DNA of 64,000 nucleotides from Amylostereum areolatum (Eukaryota; Basidiomycota; Agaricomycetes; Russulales; Stereaceae). How positions within the stretch are numbered: position 1 is the first letter of the stretch; each line of letters opens with the position of its first letter. The translations under genes were made by a program, and so were the position numbers. The notes beneath the pieces were generated by a model that made no database searches, was not told the origin of the DNA, and was given only the letters and a program-made list of their open reading frames with translations. Location: positions 1,286,841-1,350,840 of the forward strand of contig SAXG01000007.1 of NCBI GenBank assembly GCA_012932865.1. Reading direction: 5' to 3'. Shown piece by piece: positions 43,713 to 54,315 of the stretch.

Positions 43713-44330
43713 CCAAGCCACCAGCGAGATCCTTCAACATCGCCGCGGCCTCCTCACGCTCCTCCTTGCCCAACTTCTTCATCTTGTTGATCAGGACCGA
43801 CATCTCCTTGACTGGATCCGCATTTGAGGTTGTTGTCGCTTGAGGGGACGAGGGGGCATGCGCGGAGGGTACTCCTGAGTTTGAGTCAGTTTCCAATGCT
43901 CCTACACGTCTTCCACTGCTCGAGTCCTTGTTCGGGCAGTCGTGCAGCATGTGACCTGGTTGGCGACAGAGGAAACAACCACCTTCCTTTCGCAGACACT
44001 CGCGCTCAGCATCAGTGAGACGTCCTGGACGCCCTCCTTGGGTGCTGACTGCTCCAACGCGCGGTCCACTGCTAGTGGAGGATGAGGGTCGTGCGCTAGT
44101 GGTCGATGACGAGGTCTTCTGCTTCCGGTCTGCAGGCGATGCGAGCCGGCGGTTGCGGAGAAAGACTTCATTGAGCACGCATGCACAAACCTTCCAGTCG
44201 TCAAGAGTGGTAGGGAGCGGCCAAGTCCTCTCGCATTCTGTGACGACACGTGTCAATAGCCCCTATCTTTTTCCTCAAAGGGACTCACGCCCTTTTCATT
44301 TTGTTACGACAGTGGAAGGACATCACCGCG

Positions 44331-45149
44331 GGCAGAAGTCCATTTGAGCCCGGTTCTCACGCATTCGAAATGCGCGTCGGAAGTACAAATATCAGAAAGC
44401 CATTGTAACTAAGTCTACAGATCCAATACGATCTATTTGTAATGTCTATTAGCTCGAAATGAAGTCAATCAAAACGTGTCGTGTGGAATGCGTATTCGAC
44501 GGGAAAAAACACATTAGACACGTGATATTTCGGACCGTTTACGACCGCCTTGAAATGACTTATTTGCAATAGGACTTATCACGAAGCAAATCGAACTGAT
44601 ACTTCTCGTTTTGGTAGGGATCAAATGTAATATTTTGAACCTGTGTTCTCCAAGATAAAACACATTAGAAATCTGTTCCTCAGGAACTCATGAACGGCTG
44701 AACTCAAGCCTTGTGCACCTGTGTGGGGATATGGTGATCCCTTGCCTGTATCAACCCTCAAGTGCACAAGGCTTGAGTTCAGCCGTTCATGAGTTCCTGA
44801 GGAACAGATTTCTAATGTGTTTTATCTTGGAGAACACAGGTTCAAAATATTACATTTGATCCCTACCAAAACGAGAAGTATCAGTTCGATTTGCTTCGTG
44901 ATAAGTCCTATCGCAAATAAGTCATTTCAAGGCGGTCGTAAACGGTCCGAAATATCACGTGTCTAATGTGTTTTTTCCCGTCGAATACGCATTCCACACG
45001 ACACGTTTTGATTGACTTCATTTCGAGCTAATAGACATTACAAATAGATCGTATTGGATCTGTAGACTTAGTTACAATGGCTTTCTGATATTTGTACTTC
45101 CGACGCGCATTTCGAATGCGTGAGAACCGGGCTCAAATGGACTTCTGCC
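44331..45149. repeat. 388-bp near-perfect inverted repeat with 43-bp spacer
   Basis: Arms 44331-44718 and 44762-45149 are exact reverse complements apart from one difference seen (A at 44568 where the other arm implies G, a CpG transition). Outer ends read GGCAGAAGTCC / GGACTTCTGCC. The whole can fold into one long hairpin. No target duplication was found next to the arms (GCG on the left, TGC on the right). It is either a foldback/MITE-like element or an inverted duplication of part of the LTR. Confidence 0.92.
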
Positions 45150-45361
45150 TGCAGTGCATTGTTTTGGACTGGGGATTATGGCTGGGTTGGTCACGTGACT
45201 AAGCACGTGTTTCTCTTCACATGACGTATCACCTGATTTCGGACTTTGGAACTCCGCTTACACGCACAGCATAGAATCAGCGCACAGGATTGGTAGAATA
45301 CAATTACTGTACTTAGGATATTATGTGGGTCAAGGGGCTCTGAAGTGGGTCACCCTAGTAG

Positions 45362-45370
45362 TATAAAAGG
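45362..45370 (+). promoter_or_regulatory. TATA box of the nested solo LTR
   Basis: TATAAAAGG in the plus-strand orientation, downstream of the palindrome. It supports the orientation and LTR nature of the insert. Confidence 0.6.
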
Positions 45371-46413
45371 AGTGCATGTAGCGAGCCTAGTCCTCATCTC
45401 GACCTCTTGGTCTTTGGACTAGGTAAGCAGTGTTTCTACTGTATCTTAGAACTGCGACTAATGCTAAACTTGGTCTTTGGACCAGTCGTTTTCAGTGCCT
45501 AAGTAGTGCCCCTGCGGCTTCGCATGCTGACCTGTGTAGTCGCGCTCGAGGAGGTTGACTTTGAGTTTCTTCCTTGTTTTTGTTGTGTGTTGTTGTCGTT
45601 GTCGGCACGTGATTGACTCTGTTGTCACACATTCCTTGCGAAGGCCACTGTTCAATCCTTCTTTGAAGAAGTAGAGAACGGACTCGCCTTGGAATCCTGA
45701 GCGTGGGAGGAGGGACTCGAATTCAGTGATGTACTGCTGCACGGGGCGGTCGCCCTGCCTGAGGTCTGCAAGGGCATTCTGAGAGGTGATGGTCTCGTCA
45801 AACTGCTTGAAGTCCTTGTCGAACTGGGCGAGGACCTCCTTGAGGGTGAGCCACTTTGTACGAGTGGTTGTACCCGCTGGCTTGTTATCCTCAGCATCGA
45901 GGATCTCCTCCTGGAGCAGCTCTGTCCATACGCCGGCGACTGAGCCTTCCATCAGAGAAAGCATCAGCTGTATCTGGTCATCGTCGCTTGCGTACTTCTT
46001 GCTGTTTGCCCTAAGGAACATGCGGACGGCCTTTTTGAAGCGACACGACTCTTTGCGATCGCCGGTGAATGGCTTAGGCTTAACGCCTATCTCGCCGGTG
46101 GAGGGGGTAGGGGTGGTCGAGGCTGGCTGAGACATGGTGGTTGCGGGTGGTTGCGGGCGGTTGAAATGGGGGGAGAGGGTTAACAGGAGCTGCAGGGGAC
46201 TGATGGGGACTTTGAACAGGTGGAGAGCCTGGTGTAGAGGGGGGTAGGGGAACTGCGAGTGCGTTGCGGAAGGATGCAACACGTTCCAATGTACGGTTCG
46301 TCGTCCACCGAGGGTGAGGGCGTAGTACTCGCCTGGGTTAGCTCCACGAGTGAAGCCGAGAGGGAAGTCTGGAGTGGTGGCATGGGGGGAGGATTCGGAA
46401 GCGATGGTGGTGT

Positions 46414-46978
46414 CTAGAAAAAGTCCGCCGCGATGGGGCGACGACCTAAGAGGCGAGCGGTGAGGTAGGAGGCCTTGAGAGCCTGGCAGATCTTGTGCTG
46501 ATGACGACGCTGTTGCAGCTCCTTGTGGCTGGTGATCGTTCAACGGAGTGGTGGTGGCGGAGTAGATTTGGGAATAGGGAGGGCAAAGTTATAGACGGTG
46601 GGGAAGCTTTGACGGACGAGCGATGGTGGCAGATGGGTGTTGGAACAGGTGTGCCAGGTGGGGGAATGGATGGAGAACTCGAAGCGGTTCTGATCTATAT
46701 CGAAGCGCACAACAATGCGAGCATAGAGGCAGAGGATCGTCTGCCTACCGTGACCATGGTTCCAGCGCCACTCGTAAATGCGGCAGTTGACTCCGTGAAC
46801 TTTCCAGGTGTGCTCTTTGCAGAGGAGCTCAAGGGCGCGTAGGCGATCGATAGTGACAGCGTCTTCTCGAGGCCAAGGGAAGGGAGTGTCGCGGGTGGAG
46901 TTGAAGGTTTGGAGGTTGAATGCGATGAAGATCGGTTGATCGAGTGGTTCCAGGATGGGGGATTTAACGTCATAAAGA
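46414..46978 (-). pseudogene. ORF0 homologue of Gypsy-3, one internal stop
   Basis: The minus strand encodes a protein clearly homologous to ORF0 of Gypsy-1/2: PFPWPREDAVTI against PYPWSDAVTI, HGVNCRIYEWRW against HGLNFRIFEWRW, and the C-terminus LLGRRPIAADFF-TAG identical in both. One TGA interrupts it (after STPPPPLR, near 46543). After the TAG at 46414-46416, the open frame into gag lies at -1 (LFLDTTIASESS), not in the same frame as in Gypsy-1/2. Function unknown; homology at this distance is the main evidence that ORF0 is a protein. Confidence 0.6.
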
Positions 46979-47022
46979 TGGCAAGGGATGTGGTGAAGTG
47001 GGTGTGGGGGAGATCATCTTAG

Positions 47023-47396
47023 TGTTAGGGATCGGTCCAACGACTGGCAGATCACCCAAGTCACCCAAAGAGAGAGAGAGAAAGGAGGATAGATTGGCGG
47101 GAGAGGGTCCAAGTCCAGGTGTAGGGCCGAAGCAGTACGTGGGGAACGAAGAGGACAATCTAAGGAAAAGGGACGCAGAGGAGAGCCTTATATATGTACA
47201 GGATTGATGATGCAAGAATGGTGCGAGTGGGAGAGAACAATAAGGAAAAGGAAGGGGGAGAACATGGTCCGGAGCAATGATGTCATAGATGGGGAGATAA
47301 GAGGAGTCAGGCTGACGACATCATGTGATGGGAAATGTAATCATGTGACTGAACGCGATGCAACGAAAAGGGAAAGGATTGAGGCGATCCGTGACA
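47023..47396 (-). repeat. 5' LTR of Gypsy-3
   Basis: 374 bp, the partner of 39307-39678. Next to it, at 47011-47018, plus-strand AGATCATC (minus GATGATCT) is the candidate self-priming site. In this LTR the RNA-start bases are mutated (GACAATCT at 47154-47161), whereas the 3' LTR keeps GATGATCT. Confidence 0.93.
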
Positions 47397-47843
47397 ACGA
47401 GGATGGCGACGTTGGCAGTGATGAGGGCAATAACGTTGGCGGGTGATGAGGCCAGCTACGTTGGCGGGTGACGAGGGCTAGGTGATGAGGGTGGTGGCAG
47501 AGGGTGCATGGGTGCGGAATGCAAGGAGGCCGCCGCCGCATGTAGCGACCACAGCAGCAGCGATGGTGGCAGCGACAGTGGCGGCAATGGCGACGAGTGG
47601 TGGAGGGGAGAGGAGAGAAAAGAGGATGGTGGTGGTGAGTGAGTGAGTGAGACGTCAACGTGGCAGACAAGTTCGAATGAGGAGAAAAGTCTCACGGTAT
47701 CTGTGGCTTTAGGGCAGGCCTAATCCGCCCTTCGGATCAAATCTTGATGTGCTCAGGGAAGTTGATGCCAGTTGCTAGGCCCGGCCGAGTTGCCGGCGGG
47801 TTCGCCAACTCGGTCAGGCTGGACAACTGATCAAACTCGTTAA
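47397..47843. other. Minisatellite remainder and dispersed segment
   Basis: 47397-47480 continues the minisatellite that Gypsy-3 split (ACGTTGGCGGGTGATGAGG units). 47690-47820 resembles 36520-36650. No gene. Confidence 0.5.
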
Positions 47844-50238
47844 CTACATCAAAACTGTCGGCAACCCTTCAACAAAAAGTGCCCACTTGCTGATGTACTG
47901 CTTGCGCAGGCGGAAGGTACGCTCATCAACTATGCTATCGACGAGGTACTCCTCCGGGCCGTCGGCGAGGACGACTGGCGCGGGGTGGGATAGGTCGTGG
48001 TCGGGAGTGAGCTCTGGGTCTGGCTCGAGGAAGGGCTTGAGAAGGCTGGAATGGAAGGTGGAGAAAAGGTTAGGGTGGGCGGGCATGTCAAGAGTATAAG
48101 ATGATCTCGCAGGGTTTGCCAGCTTGACGACGTAGGGTCCGTCAAAACGCGGCATGAACTTCGCGACTTGCGTCGGGTCGCGGGCCTTGAGATCGCGGCG
48201 GCGGTGGAAGGTGGATAGCAGCACGCGGTCGCCCTCGGCGTAAGGGATTTCGGGTGAGCGGCGGCAGTTGGCGAAGGCGGCCTGGTCAGCTTTGGCGCCG
48301 AGGAGCGAATCCGAGGCTTGCTGGAAGTCGGTCTCGATTCGATGGAGGAGGGCCTCGGAACAAACGGCATCCGAGGCGTAGTCGACGCGGGTCGAGGAGG
48401 AAAGGTCGGCGGTGAAGGGGGGAATCAGATGAGCAAGCGCCCGAGGTACACCTGGAAAGGCGAGAAACCTGTGGACGCATTAATGGTCAACATCAGCTCA
48501 AAACGGACACGGGGCAGGGACTTCACCCAGCCTTGCTGCTGCCAGTTGACATGGAAGCGCAGGCATTGGATAACAGTCTTGTTTGTCTGCTTGCTGGCGC
48601 TGTCGGTTTCGGGGTGGTATGAGGAGGACATGGCAAGCTTGACACCGGTTAGTCGGTTCAGCGTGCGCCAGAAACCGGAGACAAAGAGCTTGTCCCGGTC
48701 GGAGACGATTTCCGTCGGCAGGCCATTCTCGCAGTACCATCGTTCAAAGAAGAGTGCTGCAAAAGTCTCAGCAGAGCAAGTCGTCCGGCAGGGTATGAGG
48801 CGGATGTCGCCACCCGCGCAGTCAGTGACAGTGGCGATGCAGTCGTAGCCATCCTCCTCCGGGAGGGGGGCCGACGAAGTCGATCACAATGTTGGAGCCA
48901 CGCGAGTCGGGGACAGCGAGCGGGTGAAGGGGACCAGTTGGGCGGCGGGTGGAGGACTTCTTTCGTTGGCAGTCTGCACACGCAGGAAGATAGATGTTAG
49001 CCAAGTCCGCGCGCATGGTCGGCCAGTAGTACGAGTCGCGGAGTGCAGAATAGCACTTGTTGATTCCAAAGTGACCGAGCGAGTCGTGCGCGAGCTCAAA
49101 GAGTGTTTGGCGGAGTTTCTGGTAGCGAGGGATGACGAGGCAGGTGCCGATGAACAGGAGGTGGTCTTTTGAGATCGATGCACCAACCACACTGTCAACA
49201 ATGTCATGGAGCCGGACGCAGAAGGGGTCCGTCTTGTAACCAGCGCGAATGTCGGCCAGGACCGACGGGTTAGCGTGCAGGGTGACCGTCATCACAGCGG
49301 TTACGGGAGGCGGGGAGGAATGGGAGAGGGTGCACACTGCAAACAGGGGGGATGTTGGTGAGTCAAGGCCAGCTGGGAGGCGAGAAAGTGCGTCGGCAAC
49401 CGTGTTCTCTTCGCCCGGGACGTAGGGGATGGAGAAATCATAGTCAGCAAGAAACTCCTGCCAACGCGCTTGGCGGTGGGAGAGGTCGCGCTGTGTCAGG
49501 AAGTTCTCAAGCATGCGGTGGTCAGTGCGGACGATAAACTCGGCCCCGAGTAGATCAGTTTGCCACTTACGCAGCGCCAACACGATGGCAAAAAGTTCCT
49601 TGTCGTGCACCGGGTAGTTCAGTTCGGCACCACGGAGGGCATATGAGTCAAAGGCGACTGGCCAGGCAGTTTCCCATGTCGGGCCCCACGAGAGGATGGC
49701 ACCGGTACGGAAATCGCTGGCGTCCGTTGTGACCCATATCTTGTTGTCGCCCAGGTTCCGGTGGTCTATAGTGGTCAGACAGTCGCGTGAGATGACGAGG
49801 ACTTTGATGGCATCGAAGGCGAGGCGGTGCGTGGGCGTCCAGGTGGGGAAGGCCTTGTTGGCTTCCTTCATCGACAGCGGCATGAGTATCCGCGAGTGCT
49901 CAGCCAGGCCCGGAAGGAAGTCGGCGAGATATCGGACGAGTCCCAGGAATGACCGCACATCGCGCGCGCATCGAGGGACAGGCCAGTCGGAGATGCGGGA
50001 GGCTTTCGAGGTGTCGGCCTCAATTCCCTTCGTGGAGATGGTGTGGCCAATGAAGTTGAGTTCCGTGCAGAACAGTGCCATCTTCTTTAGCGAGCAGAAG
50101 AGGGATGCCGCATGGAGGACGTCGAGCACCAGTTGGACATTGGTGACATGTTTGTCGATATTCTGGCTCCAGATGATGATGTCATCAAGATACACATGAC
50201 AGATACAGCCAATGAGGTGTCGTAGGATGGCCACCATG

Positions 50239-50436
50239 TGTTGAATATTCTACTGTATGCCTTGCAGTCAAGCTCTTCGCCATTACGGCATTTCCCGTGT
50301 TGGTAGCTGAACTTTAATATTCTTGGTACGATAATTGTACGCTACACGTTCCTTCTTCCTCGCGCGTTTGTACCGCAGGCAATACACCCCTATCCATTGT
50401 CTCTCGTCCTCTCGCTCCCGTCAAGATAAACTGACA
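50239..50436 (+). repeat. 5' LTR of the gag-only element
   Basis: 198 bp, identical to the 3' LTR except GTACGATAA against GTACAATAA near 50330 (a CpG transition in the 3' copy). No canonical TATA box, but AT-rich ATATTC words are present. Confidence 0.93.
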
Positions 50437-50579
50437 CAAACGCGCAGTAATTGGTTCAACTTGACGTATACTCTATTGGCCCGACGACGTCCCCTGCGCA
50501 GACCCACGAAGCCAACAAAAGACCCGACAGACCCGTGCGAAGACCCGGTGTCCCGTTCCCACCCTTCCCTCATTCCCAC

Positions 50580-51467
50580 ATGTCAACCGTATCCGACTTC
50601 CGTTCTGTCTTCCTTCCCCTCGGAGACTCGGAGCGGGCTGCCAAATGGCCAGAATGGTCAATCCGGATGGAAGCTGAGCTTATAGAGAAGAAGCTGTGGA
50701 AGGTGGTGCACGTGGAGGTGAGCCTGAAGAAGATTGTTGCGGCAGTGGATGGGAAGAAGTCGGCGGTGATGAAGACGGAGGAGGAGATTGCGGAGGAAAC
50801 AGAGGTCCTGCTGGTTGGAAGGGACTCGGCAACAATGGCAGAAGCACGTGCAAGGATGATCGCTCGAGTCGAGAGGTCCGAACTCGCTCACTTCCGGGAA
50901 GAACGCGACCCAATGGTCATCTGGCAAAAGCTCATGGCTGTACACCAAGCCCGTGGCCTTGCAACTCGACTCGCACTTCGTCGGCGCCTGCTCACGAGCG
51001 TCAAGAAGGATTCAGAATCGATGCAGAGTTGGGTCACCAGGGTGCGGGATCTGGCGCAAGATTTGCGGGAGATCAGAGTGCAGGTACCAGAGGAAGACGA
51101 GATCCTCGCACTGACGATGGGCCTCCCGGCCTCATATGAGGCGCTGGTCGTGTCGCTTGACGGCATGGCAGCGGAGAACATATCTCTCGGAGATGTAACC
51201 CAGCGCATGGTCAATGAGGAGGTGCGTCAGGTTGACCAACTCACTCGGGCCCGCGAGAGGACGCTGTTGGATGAGGACGACGACCCGGCGCCGAATGCTG
51301 CTCTGGCTGCTGGACGAGGCAGGGCGAGTGGCACGAGCGGACCGGATGGTTGTTGGCGCTGTGGGAAGCTGGGGCATATCCGTGCATTTTGCACTTCGGA
51401 GCCGTTCCGAGAAGGAGGACGTCACACTGCTGGCATGGCGGAACGGGTCGAGAACATTGCTTTCTAG
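50580..51467 (+). CDS. Copia-type Gag of the non-autonomous element
   Basis: 295 codons from ATG 50580; the frame is open upstream but without an earlier ATG. Gag builds the particle that packages RNA. Features: N-terminal WPEWSIRMEAELIEKKLWKVV (the typical opening of Copia Gag), a helical core (MIARVERSELAHF, LRRRLLTSVKKDSESMQSWV, ILALTMGLPASYEALV, as in UBN2/Retrotran_gag_2 domains) and one CCHC knuckle CWRCGKLGHIRAFC near the C-terminus. No stop or frameshift, so it is probably functional. Reverse transcriptase and integrase must come from an autonomous Copia partner, not seen here; the local Copia at 24-29 kb has a dissimilar Gag. Confidence 0.9.
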   Translation: MSTVSDFRSVFLPLGDSERAAKWPEWSIRMEAELIEKKLWKVVHVEVSLKKIVAAVDGKKSAVMKTEEEIAEETEVLLVGRDSATMAEARARMIARVERSELAHFREERDPMVIWQKLMAVHQARGLATRLALRRRLLTSVKKDSESMQSWVTRVRDLAQDLREIRVQVPEEDEILALTMGLPASYEALVVSLDGMAAENISLGDVTQRMVNEEVRQVDQLTRARERTLLDEDDDPAPNAALAAGRGRASGTSGPDGCWRCGKLGHIRAFCTSEPFREGGRHTAGMAERVENIAF

Positions 51468-51554
51468 ATGTGTTGTAGATTTTCAGGAGGTGCAGTCACT
51501 CTTTTCGTTGTTCTTTCATGCATGCCTGTTATGGTGTCTTCGCTTGAGGAGGTG

Positions 51555-51752
51555 TGTTGAATATTCTACTGTATGCCTTGCAGTCAAGCTCTTCGCCATT
51601 ACGGCATTTCCCGTGTTGGTAGCTGAACTTTAATATTCTTGGTACAATAATTGTACGCTACACGTTCCTTCTTCCTCGCGCGTTTGTACCGCAGGCAATA
51701 CACCCCTATCCATTGTCTCTCGTCCTCTCGCTCCCGTCAAGATAAACTGACA
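51555..51752 (+). repeat. 3' LTR of the gag-only element
   Basis: 198 bp, partner of 50239-50436, followed by the second copy of the target CCATG. Confidence 0.93.
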
Positions 51753-52860
51753 CCATGCGGCGTTGGTGCGTTGACGGTGCATTGCAGCACCCCATGGGCA
51801 TGACTAGCCACTTATACAGGCCACGCGGTGTTGTCATCGCGGTGAAGGCGATGTCGTCAGGGTGCATGCACATCTGGAAGAACAAGTTAGTCATGTCCAT
51901 TTTACCCCAGATCTTCCCCTTCGCGCAGTCGGCAAGGATATCGTCAACGCGTGGGAGGGGGAACTTGTCGGGAATAGTGTTGGCATTAAGTTGTCAGTAG
52001 TCAATTACCATTCGAGGCAGTGCGACAGGGTCGGCCTTTGGAATGAGGAAGGCAGGGGAGGCAAACAGACTTGACGAAGGGCGTATGCGGCCGGCGGCAA
52101 GATGGCCATCCAGCAGGGTGCGCCATGCATCACGGTATTTGCGGGGTGAACTGTACTGTTGAGCCTTGATTGTTGCCGATGCATCCTTGAGTCGTATCCG
52201 GTGGTAGGTGTGGGTTGGCAGGCGTGTCGTGTGGGGGATGTCAGCGGGAAAGAGGTCGAAGTTCTTGCGTTTCATTTGCGCATCGAGTTCGGCGAGTTCT
52301 TGGATTGCGACGTGCCCGCACAGGAGCGAGGCAAGGTCTACGGGTGAGACATGGTCAGCAGTACGGGCCACCTCCGCGCGCAAGGGCGGGAGGATGGAGT
52401 TGAGTTCCTCGATGACCGCCGCATGCAGCGCACGAACATCGGGAGACATTGTCGAAGCTCGAGGGATCGAATTGCGATGATGCGGGGAGGCAGAACAGAA
52501 ATGAACAGGGATTGCGGGGCACGGAGCAGGCATGTCGGGGTCCATTAGGTCATACCCAGACTCCCGAACGATGCAAGAGCGATGCGCGGGCGAAATGACA
52601 ATGTCATTGCGTATCAGCCACAGTAGCCCGAGAAGAACGGGAAAGGCGAGGCGCGTTACAATAAATGCTTTAACGCTCCGAGCGGTGTACAACCCATCGG
52701 GCGATTTCATACAAAGGCGGACAAACTCGGTGGCGGAAGAAGAGACAGTGGAAGTGCTGGAGAAATCTGAAGAATTCGTAGGTATCGTACAGTCCCCCTC
52801 CCCAGAGAAAAAGGCAGAGCCGATAGGCATCGGCTTCGGGAGGCGGAGCGTTCGTCCTCC

Positions 52861-53599
52861 GTGAGCTTCAGTGGCATCGCACGAGGGCGACCGGTGGTCT
52901 GTTGGTTCTGCGAGGACAACGGGCTGGACTGTGAAGACGACGGGCGGGAGGACGAGGCGGTGCGAGATCCCGATATGTTAGCGCTGCTGCCAAAGGTGCC
53001 GGCGCGTGCGGAGCGAGCAGCGGCATTGGTGGACTTGACCAACTTGATGTGCACAAGGTCGAGATCATTGACCTGCGTAAACCAGAGGTCAGGGGTCAGC
53101 GGCTGGACAACACCCTGGGAGGTCGTGTCGATGACCATCTCGAGGAGGTCGACGTTGAGGTGGGATTGAATGGTGATCATGAGCATAGTGTTGTCCATGT
53201 GGAGCGGCGACCCGGTGAGGTGAGCATTGGCCAAGCAAAGCTCATTGGCGAAGGCTTCGAATGGCATCAAACCCTGAGTCTTTGACGAGATGCTGGTGTA
53301 GAGCTTGGTGTCCCAGTTGTGACCAAGGAGGCGAGGGCGGACGAGGGCAAAGAAGGCGCTGAAGGAGAGGGTTTTGATTAGGGCACGGTTTGCGCGTACC
53401 CAGTCGTTGGTGACCTTGTCCGCGATGTACATGCAGACCTTGTCGGCCAGTTTGTCGTCAGGGACTTCGCGCTCGTCCTGGTACTTAACCACCCCGGTTT
53501 CCCACTCTGATAGTGTTTCGACCGAGCAGAAGCTGGCCGTAAGCTGGGGGGGTGCCAGGCATTGGCTTGGGTGACTATAGCATAAGACGGAGGTGCCAT
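52861..53599 (-). pseudogene. Gypsy-4 gag, frameshifted and C-terminally deleted
   Basis: ATG at 53599 (MAPPSYAIVTQANAW) and, after a frameshift near 53550, LTASFCSVETLSEWETGVVKY and helical Gag sequence (KVTNDWVRANRALIKTL, FEAFANELCLANAHLTG, IQSHLNVDLLEMVI), then a Ser-rich region and LKLTEDER. The zinc knuckle normally following LTxxER is missing where the frame is lost near 52850. It forms one unit with the pol remnant at 47844-52830. The LTRs of Gypsy-4 were not identified. Confidence 0.75.
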
Positions 53600-53890
53600 G
53601 GTGTGGACGTTGGCAAGATTGGAGTCGGAAGATGAAGAGGATGAGTGGGAGTGGGATGGGGAACAACGGAGGTCAGGGCCGGCGTCCGGGGAGGGCGGTG
53701 TGAGGGTTGAAAGGTCGGGTGAGGGTGGGAGAGGGGTGAGAATGGAAAGGTCGGGCGAGGGGGATGGCGGCAGGACTAGTCGCATTCGCGACTGGGTGAC
53801 GGGACGAGAAATTTTAAGGGTGGGGGGGGAAGGGAAAAAAACGGGGGGGACGGCGGGGCAGCGGAAAAGGGCGGGGACGGCGGGGACAGT

Positions 53891-53976
53891 GGGAACAGCG
53901 GGAACAGCGGGAACAGCGGGAACAGCGGGAACAGCGGGAACAGCGGGAACAGCGGGAACAGCGGGAACAGCGGGAA
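53891..53976. repeat. 9-bp microsatellite (GGGAACAGC)n
   Basis: About nine perfect copies of GGGAACAGC. It is a multiple of three, so it stays open in all frames (Gly-Thr-Ala on plus, Leu-Phe-Pro on minus), but there is no evidence of a gene. Confidence 0.95.
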
Positions 53977-54018
53977 GAAGACAGCGGGAGAACGAGGTGT
54001 TTGGTGTTCAAAAAAAAG

Positions 54019-54315
54019 TGGAAGCCTGCATATAATGCAGGCAACACTAAAATGAGGGAGCGGGAGCGAGGGAGTCGGGCGGTGGAGAACAGGAATGGAA
54101 CATAAATTCGGGGGAAAAGAGAAGAAGAAGGCGACTAGATACAGGTGGGCAGGTAGATATAGGAGCACTGTTTGTGAGAGACAAATAGAGAGACGTGTAA
54201 AATGGAAGGGAACGAGAGAGAAGGTGTCCCCGCAATGGGACGGCTTCGGCTTCAGGCGCGAACCTAGTGCCCGAAGAGGCGGCGCATAGAACGGCTGTAA
54301 GCGACACACTTACAC
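54019..54315. repeat. 297-bp dispersed repeat, copy 2
   Basis: Same length as copy 1 (37600-37896), 11 transitions, no indel. Hairpin ends GCCTGCAT-ATA-ATGCAGGC and TGTAAGTG/CACTTACA-like. It abuts the 3' end of the F-box-like gene C, whose frame runs into it and acquires a foreign C-terminus. Confidence 0.75.

Larger units (their letters stand above)
44239..45629 (+). mobile_element. Solo LTR inside Gypsy-3 gag, carrying a large palindrome
   Basis: 1391 bp with TGTGAC...GTCACA ends and a perfect 5-bp duplication CATTC (44234-44238 and 45630-45634). A TATAAAAGG box at 45362-45370 (plus strand) leaves about 260 bp of R-U5. Its size is mostly due to the inverted repeat 44331-45149. Without that it would be about 570 bp, a normal LTR size. 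No matching LTR or body was recognised elsewhere in the window. Confidence 0.85.
43705..46135 (-). pseudogene. Gypsy-3 gag, split by a solo LTR
   Basis: ATG at 46135 in a strong context (ACCACCATGTC). The N-terminal half (46135-45630) has KPKPFTGDRKESCRFKKAVRMF, matching Gypsy-2 Gag, and ends GLRKEC; the C-terminal half (44238-43705) resumes ERTWPLPTTLDDW, the counterpart of RSYPFPTKLAEW. The two halves are separated by the insert 44239-45629 and one copy of its target. A CCHC knuckle (CFLCRQPGHMLHDC) and a charged tail follow. It ends GGLDF-TAG at a T-run. It would be nearly intact without the insert. Confidence 0.9.
39307..47396 (-). mobile_element. Gypsy-3: full-length chromodomain Gypsy element with a nested solo LTR
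   Basis: LTRs of 372 and 374 bp (39307-39678 and 47023-47396, TGTTA/TGACA ends) and a perfect 5-bp duplication ACGAG (39302-39306 and 47397-47401). Minus-strand order: 5' LTR, ORF0 homologue, gag (interrupted by a 1391-bp solo LTR), protease-RT-RNase H, integrase, chromodomain, polypurine tract, 3' LTR. Related to Gypsy-1/2 in all proteins but clearly diverged. Several stops and frameshifts make it inactive. Confidence 0.95.
50239..51752 (+). mobile_element. TR-GAG-like non-autonomous LTR element (Gag only)
   Basis: 1514 bp: two 198-bp LTRs (50239-50436 and 51555-51752; TGTTGA...CTGACA) that differ by one base, flanked by a perfect 5-bp duplication CCATG (50234-50238 and 51753-51757). The interior codes only for a Copia-type Gag; there is no space for pol. 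A purine-rich tract (TTGAGGAGGTG) precedes the 3' LTR. It sits in Gypsy-4 reverse transcriptase in the opposite orientation. The near-identical LTRs indicate a recent insertion mobilised in trans. Confidence 0.95.
47844..52830 (-). pseudogene. Gypsy-4 pol, split by a gag-only LTR element
   Basis: A different Gypsy lineage. The N-terminal part (52830-51753) carries a linker and the start of reverse transcriptase (FLIPKADP, MVIDY-TGA-QLNANTIPDKFPLPR, MDMTNLFFQM, GLYKWLVMPMG). The C-terminal part (50238-47844) resumes with LRHLIGCICHVYLDDIIIWS (catalytic YLDD), RNase H (VTTDASDFRTGA), integrase (HFGINK, CADCQRKK, IVIDFVG, SSSYHPETDSASKQ) and a degenerate chromodomain-like end. Breaks: TGA near 52000 (expected DYRQLN, so CGA to TGA), a frameshift near 48840, and the insertion. 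The zinc knuckle/protease region around 52830-52870 seems deleted. Confidence 0.9.

Noticed and set aside
44239..45629. Gypsy-3 gag insert read as a DNA transposon because of the long inverted repeat
   Set aside because: The outer borders show TG...CA ends, a 5-bp duplication and an internal TATA box, which fit a solo LTR; the palindrome is internal to it.
53598..54035. 145-codon plus-strand frame with Gly-Thr-Ala repeats
   Set aside because: Produced by the 9-bp microsatellite and the antisense of the Gypsy-4 gag start; no gene evidence.
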